A stretch of 39,501 nucleotides of DNA from Afipia sp. (GTDB taxonomy: Bacteria > Pseudomonadota > Alphaproteobacteria > Rhizobiales > Xanthobacteraceae), in NCBI GenBank assembly GCA_017474385.1, contig JAFVHU010000157.1:1-39501 (forward strand). Direction: 5' to 3'. The position numbers were made by a program, and so were the translations under genes. Positions within the stretch are counted from its first letter, which is position 1. The number at the start of each line of letters is the position of its first letter. Below are positions 8,533 through 17,495 of the stretch, one piece after another. The notes under the pieces were generated by a model that was given only the letters and a program-made list of their open reading frames with translations, made no database searches and was not told the origin of the DNA.

Positions 8533-8817
8533 TCAGTAGTAGCGATAATAACGCGGACGAGGACGGTAGTATCCACCGTAGCCATAACCGTAGTAGGGGC
8601 GAGGCGCGTAGTAACGCGGAGCGGTCCGATAGCAGGTGCGTACCCACGCATAGCCATTCCAGACCGGATTGCAGACCACAGCGACGGTTTCAGCCTGCCC
8701 GGTGGCGACCCCGGCCAAACCGCCGGCAAGCGGCATGGCCTCGGCCCGGCTTCCGGCAGTCAAACCGGCGCCAATGAGCGCCAACGCGGCCACAGCCGCC
8801 AAAACAAAACGACGCAT
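8533..8817 (-). CDS. Small secreted tyrosine/arginine-rich protein
   Basis: Predicted 94-residue exported protein of unknown role. Residues 1-27 form a signal peptide (basic start MRRF, hydrophobic core, AEA-MP cleavage region). The mature part carries two cysteines (CNPVWNGYAWVRTC) and a tail of Tyr, Arg, Pro and Gly ending YRPRPRYYRYY. Small periplasmic or surface proteins with this Y/G/R-rich tail are frequent in Bradyrhizobiaceae. The start has a good ribosome site, GGAGGA at 8825-8830 on the minus strand. It is transcribed divergently from parC and shares a terminator with the gene on the other side. Confidence 0.8.
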   Translation of the reverse strand: MRRFVLAAVAALALIGAGLTAGSRAEAMPLAGGLAGVATGQAETVAVVCNPVWNGYAWVRTCYRTAPRYYAPRPYYGYGYGGYYRPRPRYYRYY

Positions 8818-9012
8818 TCCAGTTTCCTCCGGGGCCTGTTGCCGGCTTGCCCGTTCGGCGCGCCGTCCGACTTGGGGGAGACCCAGGCAGACCCATACCC
8901 GGACCTATCCGCATGATGTAGCGGGGTAAAATATGGCGGAACAATTACGAACAGGTGATGTCCAACTAATTCATTTGTTGTTCAATTTGCCCGGGGACGT
9001 TAACCCCTTGCC

Positions 9013-11265
9013 ATGGGCAAAAGACTGATTCCACCGGAGCCAATGGACATTCAGGAGGTCGCACTCCGCGAGGCGCTCGAGGAGCGCTACCTCGCCTATG
9101 CGCTCTCCACCATCATGCATCGTGCGCTGCCGGACGCACGTGACGGTCTGAAGCCGGTTCATCGCCGTATCCTGTACGGCATGCGGCTGCTGCGGCTCGA
9201 CCCCGGCACGCCGTTCAAGAAATCCGCCAAGATCGTCGGCGACGTGATGGGCTCGTTCCATCCGCACGGCGACCAGTCGATCTACGACGCGCTGGTGCGT
9301 CTCGCGCAGGATTTCTCCTCGCGCTATCCGCTGGTGGACGGGCAAGGCAATTTCGGCAACATCGACGGCGATAATCCGGCCGCGTATCGCTACACCGAAG
9401 CGCGCATGACAGAAGTCGCGCGGCTGCTGCTGGAAGGCATCGACGAGGACGCGGTCGAGTTTCGTCCGAACTACGATGGCCAGTCGAAAGAGCCGTTTGT
9501 ATTGCCGGGTGCGTTTCCGAATCTGCTCGCCAATGGCGCGCAGGGCATCGCGGTCGGCATGGCGACCTCGATCCCGCCGCACAATGCGGCCGAGCTTTGC
9601 GACGCGGCGCTGCATCTGATCGACAAGCCCGCCACCAAATCGCGTGGGCTGCTCAAGTATGTGAAGGGTCCGGACTTTCCGACCGGCGGCATCGTGGTCG
9701 ATTCCCACGAGAGCATCGCGGAAGCCTACGCGACCGGCCGCGGCTCATTCCGCGTGCGTGCGAAGTGGGCCCAGGAAGAGGGCGCACGGGGCACGTGGAA
9801 TATCGTCGTTACGGAAATCCCTTGGCTGGTGCAGAAGTCGCGTCTGATTGAACGTATCGCCGAACTGCTCAACGAGAAGAAGCTGCTGCTGGTCGGCGAC
9901 ATCCGCGACGAGTCGGCGGAAGACGTGCGCATCGTTATCGAGCCGAAGTCGAAGAACGTCGATCCCGAAGTGCTGATGGAGACGCTATTCAAGCAGACCG
10001 AGCTTGAAAGCAAGATTCCGCTGAACCTCAACGTGCTGGTGAAGGGCCGGGTGCCGAAGGTGCTGGGCCTCGCCGAGTGCCTGCGCGAATGGCTCGACCA
10101 TCTGCGCGACGTGCTCGTTCGGCGCGCGAATTATCGCAAGAGCCAGATCGAGCATCGCCTTGAGGTGCTCGGCGGTTACCTGATCGCCTACCTGAACCTC
10201 GACAAGGTGATCAAGATCATCCGCACCGAGGACGAACCGAAGCCGGTGCTGATCAAGACTTTCAAGCTGACCGATCTTCAGGCCGACTCCATTCTCAACA
10301 TGCGTCTGCGCAACTTGCGCAAGCTCGAGGAAATGGAAATCCGCGGCGAGGACAAGGATCTTCGCAACGAGTTGAAGGGCATCAAGGGCGTTCTGGCGTC
10401 CGAGGAAGAGCAGTGGAAGAAGGTCGGCGAGCAGGTGAAGAAGGTGCGCGACACCTTCGGCCCCAAGACCCCGCTCGGCAAGCGCCGCACACACTTCGCC
10501 GACGCGCCGGAACATGATCTCGCCGCCATCGAGGAAGCGCTGATTGAGCGCGAGCCGATCACGGTGGTCGTGTCCGACAAGGGCTGGGTGCGCACGATGA
10601 AAGGTCATGTCGAGGATCTTTCAAATCTCGCCTTCAAGACCGATGACAGCATGGGCTTTTCGTTCTTCGCCGAAAGCACATCGAAGCTGACGCTATTCGC
10701 GACTAACGGCCGCTTCTACACGCTCGACGCACAGAAGCTGCCGGGCGGACGCGGCCACGGCGATCCGATCCGCATGACCATCGACATGGAGGGCGATGCC
10801 AACATCGTTTCCATGTTCGTGCAGAAGGGCGGCCGGAAATTCCTTGTGGCCAGCGGCGACGGGCAGGGCTTTGTCGTCAACGAGGACGATTGCGTCGCCA
10901 ACACCCGCAAGGGCAAACAGGTTCTCAATGTGACCGCGCCGAACGAGGCGGTGGCGATCGCGACCGTGAGCGGCGACACCGTCGCGGTGATCGGCAGCAA
11001 CCACAAGATGGTGATCTTCCCGCTCGAGCAGGTGCCTGAAATGGCGCGCGGCCGTGGCGTGCGCTTGCAGAAGTACAGCGGCGGCAAGCTGTCCGACGTG
11101 ATGACCTTCACCGCCAAGGACGGCATGAGCTGGAAGGATTCCGCGGGCCGCGACCAGAGTTCGACCTGGAAAGAGCTCACCGATTGGCGCGGCAACCGCG
11201 CCGACGCCGGCCGCCTGGCGCACGGTTTCCCGAAGTCGAACAAGTTCGGTAAGGTGATCGAGTAA
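9013..11265 (+). CDS. parC: DNA topoisomerase IV subunit A
   Basis: Breakage-reunion subunit of topoisomerase IV, which separates daughter chromosomes after replication using ATP through ParE. The 750-residue product shows the ParC/GyrA core, with the catalytic tyrosine in [10 protein letters not shown] (Y127, by alignment to the RYT of GyrA), [10 protein letters not shown] at 83-92, and the coiled-coil dimer region ([15 protein letters not shown]). The beta-pinwheel C-terminal domain has its repeats around 530-700. In the quinolone region the positions equal to E. coli ParC Ser80 and Glu84 are Gln88 and Asp92. The length (750) and lack of a GyrA box fit ParC rather than GyrA. Start [10 protein letters not shown] agrees with relatives as I recall them; no clear ribosome site is seen. 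Confidence 0.95.
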   Translation: MGKRLIPPEPMDIQEVALREALEERYLAYALSTIMHRALPDARDGLKPVHRRILYGMRLLRLDPGTPFKKSAKIVGDVMGSFHPHGDQSIYDALVRLAQDFSSRYPLVDGQGNFGNIDGDNPAAYRYTEARMTEVARLLLEGIDEDAVEFRPNYDGQSKEPFVLPGAFPNLLANGAQGIAVGMATSIPPHNAAELCDAALHLIDKPATKSRGLLKYVKGPDFPTGGIVVDSHESIAEAYATGRGSFRVRAKWAQEEGARGTWNIVVTEIPWLVQKSRLIERIAELLNEKKLLLVGDIRDESAEDVRIVIEPKSKNVDPEVLMETLFKQTELESKIPLNLNVLVKGRVPKVLGLAECLREWLDHLRDVLVRRANYRKSQIEHRLEVLGGYLIAYLNLDKVIKIIRTEDEPKPVLIKTFKLTDLQADSILNMRLRNLRKLEEMEIRGEDKDLRNELKGIKGVLASEEEQWKKVGEQVKKVRDTFGPKTPLGKRRTHFADAPEHDLAAIEEALIEREPITVVVSDKGWVRTMKGHVEDLSNLAFKTDDSMGFSFFAESTSKLTLFATNGRFYTLDAQKLPGGRGHGDPIRMTIDMEGDANIVSMFVQKGGRKFLVASGDGQGFVVNEDDCVANTRKGKQVLNVTAPNEAVAIATVSGDTVAVIGSNHKMVIFPLEQVPEMARGRGVRLQKYSGGKLSDVMTFTAKDGMSWKDSAGRDQSSTWKELTDWRGNRADAGRLAHGFPKSNKFGKVIE

Positions 11266-11273
11266 TTTTCCTT

Positions 11274-11389
11274 ACCTCTCTCCGTTTACGGGGAGAGGTC
11301 GGATTGCGGAGCAATCCGGGTGAGGGGGCATTGCGAGCAATCAGGATTCGCCCCTCACCCCAACCCTCTCCCCGCAGGCGGGGAGAGGG
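11274..11389. repeat. MITE-like palindromic repeat between parC and trmO
   Basis: Nested inverted repeats. A left hairpin ACCTCTC...GAGAGGT (11274-11299) and a right hairpin with a perfect 12-bp stem, CCCTCTCCCCGC / GCGGGGAGAGGG (11364-11375, 11378-11389), are themselves related. In between, GGATTGC/GCAATCC (11301-11317) and GGGTGAGGGG against CCCCTCACCC pair as well. The 'CCTCACCC..CCTCTCCCC' type is widespread in intergenic DNA of proteobacteria. The right hairpin may also act as a parC terminator, although no T-run follows. Confidence 0.8.
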
Positions 11390-11437
11390 AGTACATTCCC
11401 GCCCGATGTGCGCGCTTCGCCGTCTAAGGAATGTTCT

Positions 11438-11932
11438 ATGGTCCGCTACAATGAAATCCGCGACGGCGAGGTCGCCGTCGAACCGCCGCCACCGACTGAC
11501 GCGGGGCTTGTGTTCATCGGCCGGATACGGACGCCATGGACTGACAGGCTGATGACGCCGCGTCAGGGCAAGCACGACGGCCCGATCTGCAAGATTGAGA
11601 TTTTCGATCCATGGGTGCCGGCGCTGAAGGGTCTCGAGAAGTTTACTCAGGTCGAAGTGATCTACTGGCTGCACGAGTCACGCCGCGACCTCGTTCTGCA
11701 AAGTCCGGCGAGTGACACCAATACGCACGGTACATTCGCCTTGCGATCCCCGGTACGCCCCAATCCGCTCGGCACGTCAGTGGCCAAACTCGTCGGCATC
11801 GAAGGCAACACCGTTCTGGTGCGCGGGCTCGATTGTCTCGACGGCACGCCGCTGGTCGATCTCAAGCCCGACCGCTGCCAGTTCACACCGATCGCTCCGC
11901 CGCAGCCGGGGGATTTTGAAGCCGGCGATTGA
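11438..11932 (+). CDS. trmO: TrmO-like tRNA (adenine37-N6)-methyltransferase (TsaA/UPF0066 family)
   Basis: TrmO-type proteins use S-adenosylmethionine to methylate N6 of t6A37 in tRNA-Thr. The family beta-barrel is recognisable by GLVFIGRIRTPW near residue 23, the FxQVEVIYWLHE segment, the signature RSPVRPNPLGTS at about 104-115, and a closing LVDLKPDRCQF. The 164-residue length matches the short bacterial type without the C-terminal extension of E. coli TrmO. The start at 11438 is supported by AGGA at 11427-11430; the frame is open back to 11408. Biochemical function in this short subgroup is not certain. Confidence 0.82.
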   Translation: MVRYNEIRDGEVAVEPPPPTDAGLVFIGRIRTPWTDRLMTPRQGKHDGPICKIEIFDPWVPALKGLEKFTQVEVIYWLHESRRDLVLQSPASDTNTHGTFALRSPVRPNPLGTSVAKLVGIEGNTVLVRGLDCLDGTPLVDLKPDRCQFTPIAPPQPGDFEAGD

Positions 11933-12176
11933 AGCAAGCAGATGCGCAGCAAGCCCTGCGTCGATCCCGAAGGGGCATCTCGGGCGCTCGGCAGGTTCGG
12001 CTAATTTTCAGCGATAGGTTGTGAATTTCTTCAAGGCGCCACGATGAGCGCTGGCGCGAACCGCACCTATACCCGGTCTTAATTCTTCGAGGCTTTCCGT
12101 TATGGGAGGCGCGTCAAAGTGCGGCCTGCGAGAAGGCGCGCCATCGAGACAGCAATACTATCGAAGGATATTGACC

Positions 12177-12452
12177 ATGAAGTACCGACACTTCACTGCC
12201 ATTGCATTGGTCGCCTCGTTAGCCGCTGCCTGCACGAAGAGTGGCACAGTGTATCAGGTGCCGATTGCCGAAGCGCGTCGTATCCTCCTCGCAACCACAT
12301 TCCCATCCTATATCTTCGGCAGCCAAACACCGGATTGGCATGTGAACGCCGCTGGCGGTTCGGACATCGTTTTGATCGCCCGCAAAGATGGCCGGGAAGT
12401 CGCGCGATATATTGCGTCCCTGAAGGAAGAGAGTCAGGGTCGACCCGCGTGA
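12177..12452 (+). CDS. Lipoprotein, N-terminal part of a probably frameshifted gene
   Basis: Codes for 91 residues beginning with a lipoprotein signal peptide, MKYRHFTAIALVASLAAAC, whose lipobox AAAC puts the acylated cysteine at 19. The start has AAGGA at 12164-12168. The chain then stops at TGA 12450-12452, straight after LKEESQGRPA. The -1 frame takes over at the same point and reads GSTRVSVELKE..., which looks like the natural continuation of a beta-strand. The two pieces together would make about 173 residues. I therefore read this as the front half of one outer-membrane or periplasmic lipoprotein gene broken by loss of one base near 12437-12442, or by a sequencing error. The function of the family is not known to me. 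Confidence 0.7.
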   Translation: MKYRHFTAIALVASLAAACTKSGTVYQVPIAEARRILLATTFPSYIFGSQTPDWHVNAAGGSDIVLIARKDGREVARYIASLKEESQGRPA

Positions 12453-12697
12453 GCGTGGAATTGAAGGAGACAAGTGGCCCCAACGAAAAGAAGCCGGCTG
12501 ACAATCCCGCGATCAAAAATATGTATCTCGTGACGGTGAACGAGCGGGTTGCCTCCGCGCTCGAGCGCCGCGCTTTCGATACGGCGCGGGTCCGGCCTGC
12601 TTTGACCGCGGCCGCCATTTCCAACCTGGGTGCGATCAGAGCTTCCGCTGATGAGGCTGCGGCAGCGGCTGATCGTCTTGAGCGCGGCAGACGGTAA
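12449..12697 (+). CDS. C-terminal part of the same lipoprotein, in the -1 frame
   Basis: An 82-codon frame opens with a GTG at 12449 that overlaps the preceding TGA. The same frame is open well upstream, so the GTG need not be a true start. The product (VSVELKETSGPNEKK...) has a polar linker, then a helical Ala-rich stretch from NMYLVTVNERVASALERRAF to the end. No ribosome site lies at the right distance. Its content fits the C-terminal half of the 12177 lipoprotein rather than a separate protein. If the split is real the locus is a pseudogene or uses -1 frameshifting; if it is a sequence error the intact gene runs 12177-12697. Confidence 0.55.
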   Translation: MSVELKETSGPNEKKPADNPAIKNMYLVTVNERVASALERRAFDTARVRPALTAAAISNLGAIRASADEAAAAADRLERGRR

Positions 12698-12755
12698 GAG
12701 TTAGAGGAGCGCGGACGGGACTGTCTCGACGGCGCGCTGCTGACGTTCTGGTGTC

Positions 12756-13157
12756 CTAGCCGGCGACCGCGATCGCTTCGATCTCGATCAACCATTCAGG
12801 TGCCGCAAGAGCGTTCACGCCGATAAGAGTGCTGGCAGGCGGCTCCTGTTCCGGGAAAAACGGCGAGCGCGCCTTTCCAATGATGGCGCGATGTTCGGGC
12901 CGATAGTCGACGACATACGTCGTGATTTTCACCACGTCCGCGAAACTTGCATTGGCCGCGGCGAGCGCCAGACCGATATTTTTCATCACCTGGGTTGTTT
13001 GCGCAGAGAGATCGCCAGCACCGACAAGCACGCCATGTTCATCAAGTGCGACCTGGCCGGCGACGTAAATCGTCCGCGCTCCCGAGGCCACGACAACCTG
13101 TGAGAAGGCCGCGTTCTTCAAAAGCCCTGCTGGGTGCGGATGTTCAAGCTTTCCCAT
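12756..13157 (-). CDS. RidA/YjgF-family protein without the usual catalytic arginine
   Basis: RidA proteins are small trimers, and the best-known members hydrolyse reactive enamine/imine intermediates. The 133-residue product matches the fold: FSQVVVASGARTIYVAGQVALDEHG, the VVKITTYVVDY strand, and the terminal IEIEAIAV motif. In imine deaminases the segment before the last strand reads PxRS/T with an essential Arg (Arg105 in E. coli RidA). Here it reads PPASTLIGV, so that arginine is missing and deaminase activity is doubtful. The start at 13157 has GGAGG upstream; the frame is open to 13235 but would run into the mntH promoter. It is divergent from mntH and convergent with the lipoprotein locus. 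Confidence 0.85.
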   Translation of the reverse strand: MGKLEHPHPAGLLKNAAFSQVVVASGARTIYVAGQVALDEHGVLVGAGDLSAQTTQVMKNIGLALAAANASFADVVKITTYVVDYRPEHRAIIGKARSPFFPEQEPPASTLIGVNALAAPEWLIEIEAIAVAG

Positions 13158-13260
13158 TCGGTGGTTACCTCCGTTTTTCCGGGCAAGATTACAGGACCGC
13201 GTTGACCCCTGAATGGCAATTTTTTGTCGTCGCAATCCGGCGTTGCGTCACGTAATCGCT

Positions 13261-13279
13261 GTTGCAAATCACTTGCAAC
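13261..13279. promoter_or_regulatory. 19-bp palindrome upstream of mntH, candidate Mur/Fur-family operator
   Basis: GTTGCAA-ATCAC-TTGCAAC is a perfect 7-bp inverted repeat with a 5-bp centre, 29 bp before the mntH ATG. In Bradyrhizobium the Fur-family regulator Mur represses mntH when manganese is present. The size and symmetry fit a Fur-type site. That Mur binds here is inference. Confidence 0.65.
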
Positions 13280-13307
13280 TAGCTCTTGCGCCGTGCATAT
13301 TGGTGGT

Positions 13308-14678
13308 ATGGACGCACGATCTCCGTCACTGTTGCCTGACCAGGCTGCCACCCCGCCTGTGCCGGGAGCGTGGCGGACGCCGCGCGGCGAGCCGTCCCTC
13401 GCGAACGTGTTCGCTTCGATCCGGATCGTCAGGGGTGGCTCGTTCTGGCGCAAGCTCGCCGCCTTTCTGGGGCCGGGCTATCTGGTGGCCGTCGGCTACA
13501 TGGACCCCGGCAACTGGGCGACCTCGCTCGCTGGCGGTTCCAAATTCGGCTACGCGCTGCTCGCCGTTGCGCTGATCTCCAACATCATGGCCATCGTGTT
13601 GCAGGCGTTGTGCGCACGGCTTGGCGTCGGTTCGGGCCGCGATCTGGCGCAGGCCTGCCGCGACGCCTACCCGAAGTGGGTGTCGTGGCCGCTGTGGCTA
13701 TTGGCCGAAATCGCGATCAGCGCGACCGACCTCGCGGAAATCATCGGGACTGCGATTGGCCTCAATCTGCTGTTCGGAATTCCGCTCGAAATCGGTGTGC
13801 TGATCACGGCGGCCGACGTGTTTCTTATTCTGGCGTTGCAGGCTATCGGCTTCCGCTGGGTCGAAGCCTTTGTGGTCGCATTGCTTGGCGTCATCGCGGC
13901 GTGCTTCGCCGTGCAGATCGCAATGGCCGATCCCGACTGGGGCGCGGTGATCCGGGGGTTCGCGCCGACCGTTGATATCGTCGCCAATCGCGACATGCTT
14001 TACCTCGCGCTCGGAATCCTCGGCGCGACGGTGATGCCGCACAATCTCTACCTGCATTCCGGTCTGGTGCAGACGCGCGGCTATGGCGACACCGTTCCCG
14101 AGAAGAAGGAAGCGATCACCCTCGCGACCATCGATTCCACTATCGCGCTGTGTCTTGCGCTGCTGATTAACGCGTCGATCCTCATTCTTGCAGCCGCGAC
14201 CTTCCACAGGGCGGGCAAAACCGATGTCGCCGAACTCGATCAGGCGCACACGCTGCTGTCGCCGATGCTCGGCTCGTCGATTGCTCCGACGCTGTTCGGC
14301 ATCGCGCTGCTCTGCTGCGGCCTGAATTCCACGGTGACCGCGACGCTGTCCGGCCAGATCGTGATGGAAGGTTTCATCAACATCAGGATCGCCCCATGGA
14401 TGCGGCGATTGGTGACGCGCGCCATCGCCATCATACCCGCCGCCATTGTCACGATCTGGTACGGCGAGAAGGGCACCGCGCAATTGCTTATTCTCAGTCA
14501 GGTGGTGCTCAGCCTGCAATTGCCGTTCGCCATCGTGCCGTTGGTGATGTTCACGGCGAGCAAGGCGAAGATGGGAACGTTTGTTGCCCCGCGATGGCTT
14601 TCGTTCTTCGCGGCGATCATCGCAGTAGTCGTGATCACACTCAATGTGAAGCTGCTGTTCGATTTTGTGACCGGATAG
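13308..14678 (+). CDS. mntH: Nramp-family manganese transporter MntH
   Basis: Proton-coupled importer of divalent metals, chiefly Mn(II), in the inner membrane. The 456-residue product has the metal-binding motif of span 1, DPGNW (66-70), and the span-6 motif MPHNLYLHS, with about 11 hydrophobic spans overall. The cytosolic N-terminus of about 40 residues is Pro-rich and longer than in E. coli MntH. ATG at 13308 follows GGTGG; the frame is open further upstream through the palindrome, which I regard as promoter. In Bradyrhizobium MntH is the principal Mn importer and manganese-responsive, consistent with the palindrome at 13261-13279. Confidence 0.93.
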   Translation: MDARSPSLLPDQAATPPVPGAWRTPRGEPSLANVFASIRIVRGGSFWRKLAAFLGPGYLVAVGYMDPGNWATSLAGGSKFGYALLAVALISNIMAIVLQALCARLGVGSGRDLAQACRDAYPKWVSWPLWLLAEIAISATDLAEIIGTAIGLNLLFGIPLEIGVLITAADVFLILALQAIGFRWVEAFVVALLGVIAACFAVQIAMADPDWGAVIRGFAPTVDIVANRDMLYLALGILGATVMPHNLYLHSGLVQTRGYGDTVPEKKEAITLATIDSTIALCLALLINASILILAAATFHRAGKTDVAELDQAHTLLSPMLGSSIAPTLFGIALLCCGLNSTVTATLSGQIVMEGFINIRIAPWMRRLVTRAIAIIPAAIVTIWYGEKGTAQLLILSQVVLSLQLPFAIVPLVMFTASKAKMGTFVAPRWLSFFAAIIAVVVITLNVKLLFDFVTG

Positions 14679-14739
14679 AACGGCGCGGCTGCAACTGCTG
14701 AGCGGGCGACAAAGCGCGCGCTCAGGGATCAAAGAAAAA

Positions 14740-16797
14740 TCAGGCGACCCGCAGCGAACCGAGGAACACGCCGACCTGTTCCTGCATGGCGTTGCCACGC
14801 CGGGTGAGGGCTTCGGTGGCCTCGCTGACGGCATCGGCAGTCGCGCGTGTGCGGCCTGCACCCTGTCGAACCGATTCCGCGTGACGCGATGCATCCTCGA
14901 CACCCGCCGTGGCACGTTTCACGGCGTCGGCAATATTCTGAGTCGCCTGGCTCTGCTCGCTGGCGGCGTTGGAGACCGCCGCGGTCATGCCTTCGAGCCG
15001 GGCAATGGTCTCGGTGATGTCTCGGATCGCCAGGACAGCCGCGTCAGTGGCGCCTTGCATGGCGCCGATCTGGCGCACGATTTCCTCGGTGGCCGTCGCG
15101 GTCTGGCTGGCGAGCGCTTTAACCTCGCCGGCGACGACCGCGAACCCACGGCCCATTTCACCGGCGCGAGCGGCCTCGATGGTGGCGTTCAACGCGAGCA
15201 GGTTGGTCTGGCTCGCGATGTTACGAATGAGCTGAACCACATCTCCGATCTTCTGTGCGGTGCTGGAGAGTTCCTGCACCGAGGCATCGGTGTCGCGTGC
15301 AGCGCTTGCGGCGCTCTGCGCGATTTGCGCTGCATCGGCGACGCGTCCATCCACATCAGCGATGCTGGCGGCGAGTTGCGTAATCGCGGTGGCAACCACT
15401 CGGACGTTTTCCAGCGCAACGGAGGTTGCGGAGGCGACCGCGTCGGCCTGTGCGTTGCCGTCCTCGGCAGCGCCGGTCAGCGTTGTGCCAGCGCTTTCGA
15501 GTTGCGCCGTTGCGTTAGCCACGGCGCTCAGGGCGGTGTTGATCTGGGTCTCAAAGTCGCGTGCGGATTTTTCCAGCGCCGAGCCGCGTGCGGCGCGCGC
15601 CTGTTGCTCCGCCAGCGCGCCTTGTCCGGTGGCGTCGGCCTGAATCGCGTTGCGGCGGAGGGTGTCGATAGCCTGCGCCATTTGGCCCAGTTCGTCGGTG
15701 CGATCCTGCAACGGCACCTGTACGTCGCGGTTGCCTTCAGCCAACGCGAGAATGGTCGTCGTGATTTGTCCCGTCGGGGCGACGACCCGGCGATTGAACC
15801 ACCACGTGCCTGCCGCCGCGGCGCAGATGGTGAGCGCCACAAGACCGAGCGCCAGCGCGAAACGGACCCACAGCGTGCTGATCTCGGCGTCGCTCTGTTT
15901 CAAGGCTTCCGCCATCGCGACTTCGCGGAGCGGGAGGATATTGTTCAGGATCGGAATGATGTAGGGCAGGAACTTCGTCGGCTCGAGATCAAGCACCTTG
16001 CCCCGATTAGGCACGACATAGGTTGCGAAAGCCTCGCCGCCTTTGCCCCAGAAATTGCGCTCAACGTCTTCCAGCGCGGCTGTCACTGCGGGACGGTTCA
16101 CCTCCGCGGCAGCGGAGCGAACCGCTGACCAGAGCTGATCGATGCGGCCTTTGAAGCCGGAAAGGACTTCGGCTTGATCGCCGTCCATCGGCAGACGCAA
16201 CGTCATGTAGCGTATGAGGGTGCTTGATTGCCGTCCGGCCCAGTCCCGCATGTCCCAGGACAGTTGCGCCAATCGCGTGGCCAGACCGATGTCAGGATTG
16301 CCTGCATTGATGCGGCGCTGAACCGTCGCGCCGAAGGCACGGGCGGTTTCCTGAATGGCGAACATCTGCGTGAGGTAAGTGGTCACCAATTCTTTCGGGC
16401 GCTCGGTCAACGGCACCTCGACAGCGGCCAGTGCGCTCTTGCGCACCTTCATCAGGCTGTCTTCCAGTTGCTGGAGGGCTGCCAAGTCGCTTGCGAGTGT
16501 CGCCTGACTGCGGGCATTGGCCAGAATGCCGTCAAACATGCTGGTCTGGCGCTTCACCGGTACCATCTGCTCGGCGGTGATGGGTGTCGGCGTCACCAGC
16601 GGAGGATTGATGAAGGCGCGTTCCAGATTCAGCGCCTCGGGCAGGCGAAGCGCGCTGATCAGAAGATGCGTATCCTGATTGACGTTCCGTGCTGTTTGTA
16701 ACGCCGACCACTGCTGAACGGCAAAAAGAACCGTCGCAAACAGGCCGACGGCCGAACCAAGGGCGATGGACAACAGAAAAACCTGCCGGATGCGCAT
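14740..16797 (-). CDS. Methyl-accepting chemotaxis protein
   Basis: Transmembrane chemoreceptor that signals to CheA/CheW. With the start at 16797 ([10 protein letters not shown], preceded by AGAAGG) it has 685 residues: TM1 about 5-27, a large periplasmic sensor of about 280 residues predicted to be helical, TM2 about 310-333 ([18 protein letters not shown]), a HAMP domain, and a cytoplasmic signalling domain. The diagnostic hairpin tip [20 protein letters not shown] is followed by [18 protein letters not shown]. No che gene is nearby, so it is an orphan receptor. The ligand cannot be deduced; the sensor does not look like PAS, Cache or a short four-helix bundle at this level. The ATG at 16827 is the alternative start. 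Confidence 0.93.
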   Translation of the reverse strand: MRIRQVFLLSIALGSAVGLFATVLFAVQQWSALQTARNVNQDTHLLISALRLPEALNLERAFINPPLVTPTPITAEQMVPVKRQTSMFDGILANARSQATLASDLAALQQLEDSLMKVRKSALAAVEVPLTERPKELVTTYLTQMFAIQETARAFGATVQRRINAGNPDIGLATRLAQLSWDMRDWAGRQSSTLIRYMTLRLPMDGDQAEVLSGFKGRIDQLWSAVRSAAAEVNRPAVTAALEDVERNFWGKGGEAFATYVVPNRGKVLDLEPTKFLPYIIPILNNILPLREVAMAEALKQSDAEISTLWVRFALALGLVALTICAAAAGTWWFNRRVVAPTGQITTTILALAEGNRDVQVPLQDRTDELGQMAQAIDTLRRNAIQADATGQGALAEQQARAARGSALEKSARDFETQINTALSAVANATAQLESAGTTLTGAAEDGNAQADAVASATSVALENVRVVATAITQLAASIADVDGRVADAAQIAQSAASAARDTDASVQELSSTAQKIGDVVQLIRNIASQTNLLALNATIEAARAGEMGRGFAVVAGEVKALASQTATATEEIVRQIGAMQGATDAAVLAIRDITETIARLEGMTAAVSNAASEQSQATQNIADAVKRATAGVEDASRHAESVRQGAGRTRATADAVSEATEALTRRGNAMQEQVGVFLGSLRVA

Positions 16798-17001
16798 GCG
16801 GTGTCTGCCTTCTGGGGACTGCGCCATCGGCGCGAGCGTCTTGGCGAAAGAGCCGCTGCTTGTTTATCGATTGATCACAAAAAATATCTTAAGAGTCCGC
16901 GCGTCCATCACGACGCGTTGCCATACTGTTGAAATTGAGATTGCTGGCGGCCCGGTGACGGGCTGATGCGTTCGTGCGATTGCTGGCGGGGCTCGAAGAG
17001 A

Positions 17002-17394
17002 TCAGTCGCCTTTGGTGTCGAATTTTTCGCGCGCGGACTGGATCTGCGGCAGATGATCGAACGCCCATGAGCCGAGGTGCAGCACGGGGGCCTTGAGCGA
17101 GTGGCCAAGCTGCGTCAGTTCGTAATCGACCCGCGGCGGGATGGTCGGATAGATCGTGCGCGTGACGAGGCCGTCGCGCTCGAGTCCACGCAGCGTCAGC
17201 GTCAGCATCCGCTGCGAGATGCCGCCCACCATGCGCTTGATCTCGTTGAAACGGCGCGGGCCGTCGCTGAGCAGCATAATGACCAGCACGCTCCATTTGT
17301 CGCCAATGCGCGAGAGAATGGACCCGACGGCCTGGCAATCGCCCGGCAGGTGCCGGTCGGGCGGGGCGGTTACATCGATGTGCTCGGGTTGCAT
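17002..17394 (-). CDS. HxlR-family transcriptional regulator
   Basis: Winged-helix DNA-binding protein of the HxlR type (about 110-130 residues). Recognised by [20 protein letters not shown], the recognition region [17 protein letters not shown] and the wing [19 protein letters not shown] single cysteine sits near the N-terminus (GDCQAVG), the position used for thiol sensing of quinones or electrophiles in HxlR relatives such as YodB and HypR. It is divergent from azoR, with a palindrome between them, so it probably controls azoR and itself. I chose ATG 17394 to leave room for a promoter; ATG 17451 would add 19 residues and place the operator right before the start. Confidence 0.88.
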   Translation of the reverse strand: MQPEHIDVTAPPDRHLPGDCQAVGSILSRIGDKWSVLVIMLLSDGPRRFNEIKRMVGGISQRMLTLTLRGLERDGLVTRTIYPTIPPRVDYELTQLGHSLKAPVLHLGSWAFDHLPQIQSAREKFDTKGD

Positions 17395-17461
17395 GGATGT
17401 GCTCAAGTTCAAAAAATGTGCCGTCTTGTGCGTCTTATCAGAGGTCACCATTAGTGTCCAG

Positions 17462-17476
17462 GTATCAATCTGATAC
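17462..17476. promoter_or_regulatory. Palindrome between hxlR and azoR, candidate operator
   Basis: GTATCA-ATC-TGATAC is a perfect 6-bp inverted repeat with a 3-bp centre, 19 bp before the azoR ATG. The GATACT at its right end could be a -10 element for azoR. HxlR proteins bind short palindromes of this kind; assignment to the adjacent regulator is inference. Confidence 0.6.
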
Positions 17477-17495
17477 TAGAGCTAAAGGAGAACCC

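Noticed and set aside
13698-14915. 405-residue open frame on the minus strand
   Set aside because: Antisense to mntH, with low-complexity His/Arg/Gln-rich translation and no homology I recognise.
14881-16128. 415-residue open frame on the plus strand
   Set aside because: Antisense to the chemoreceptor gene, which has unmistakable domains in the other strand.
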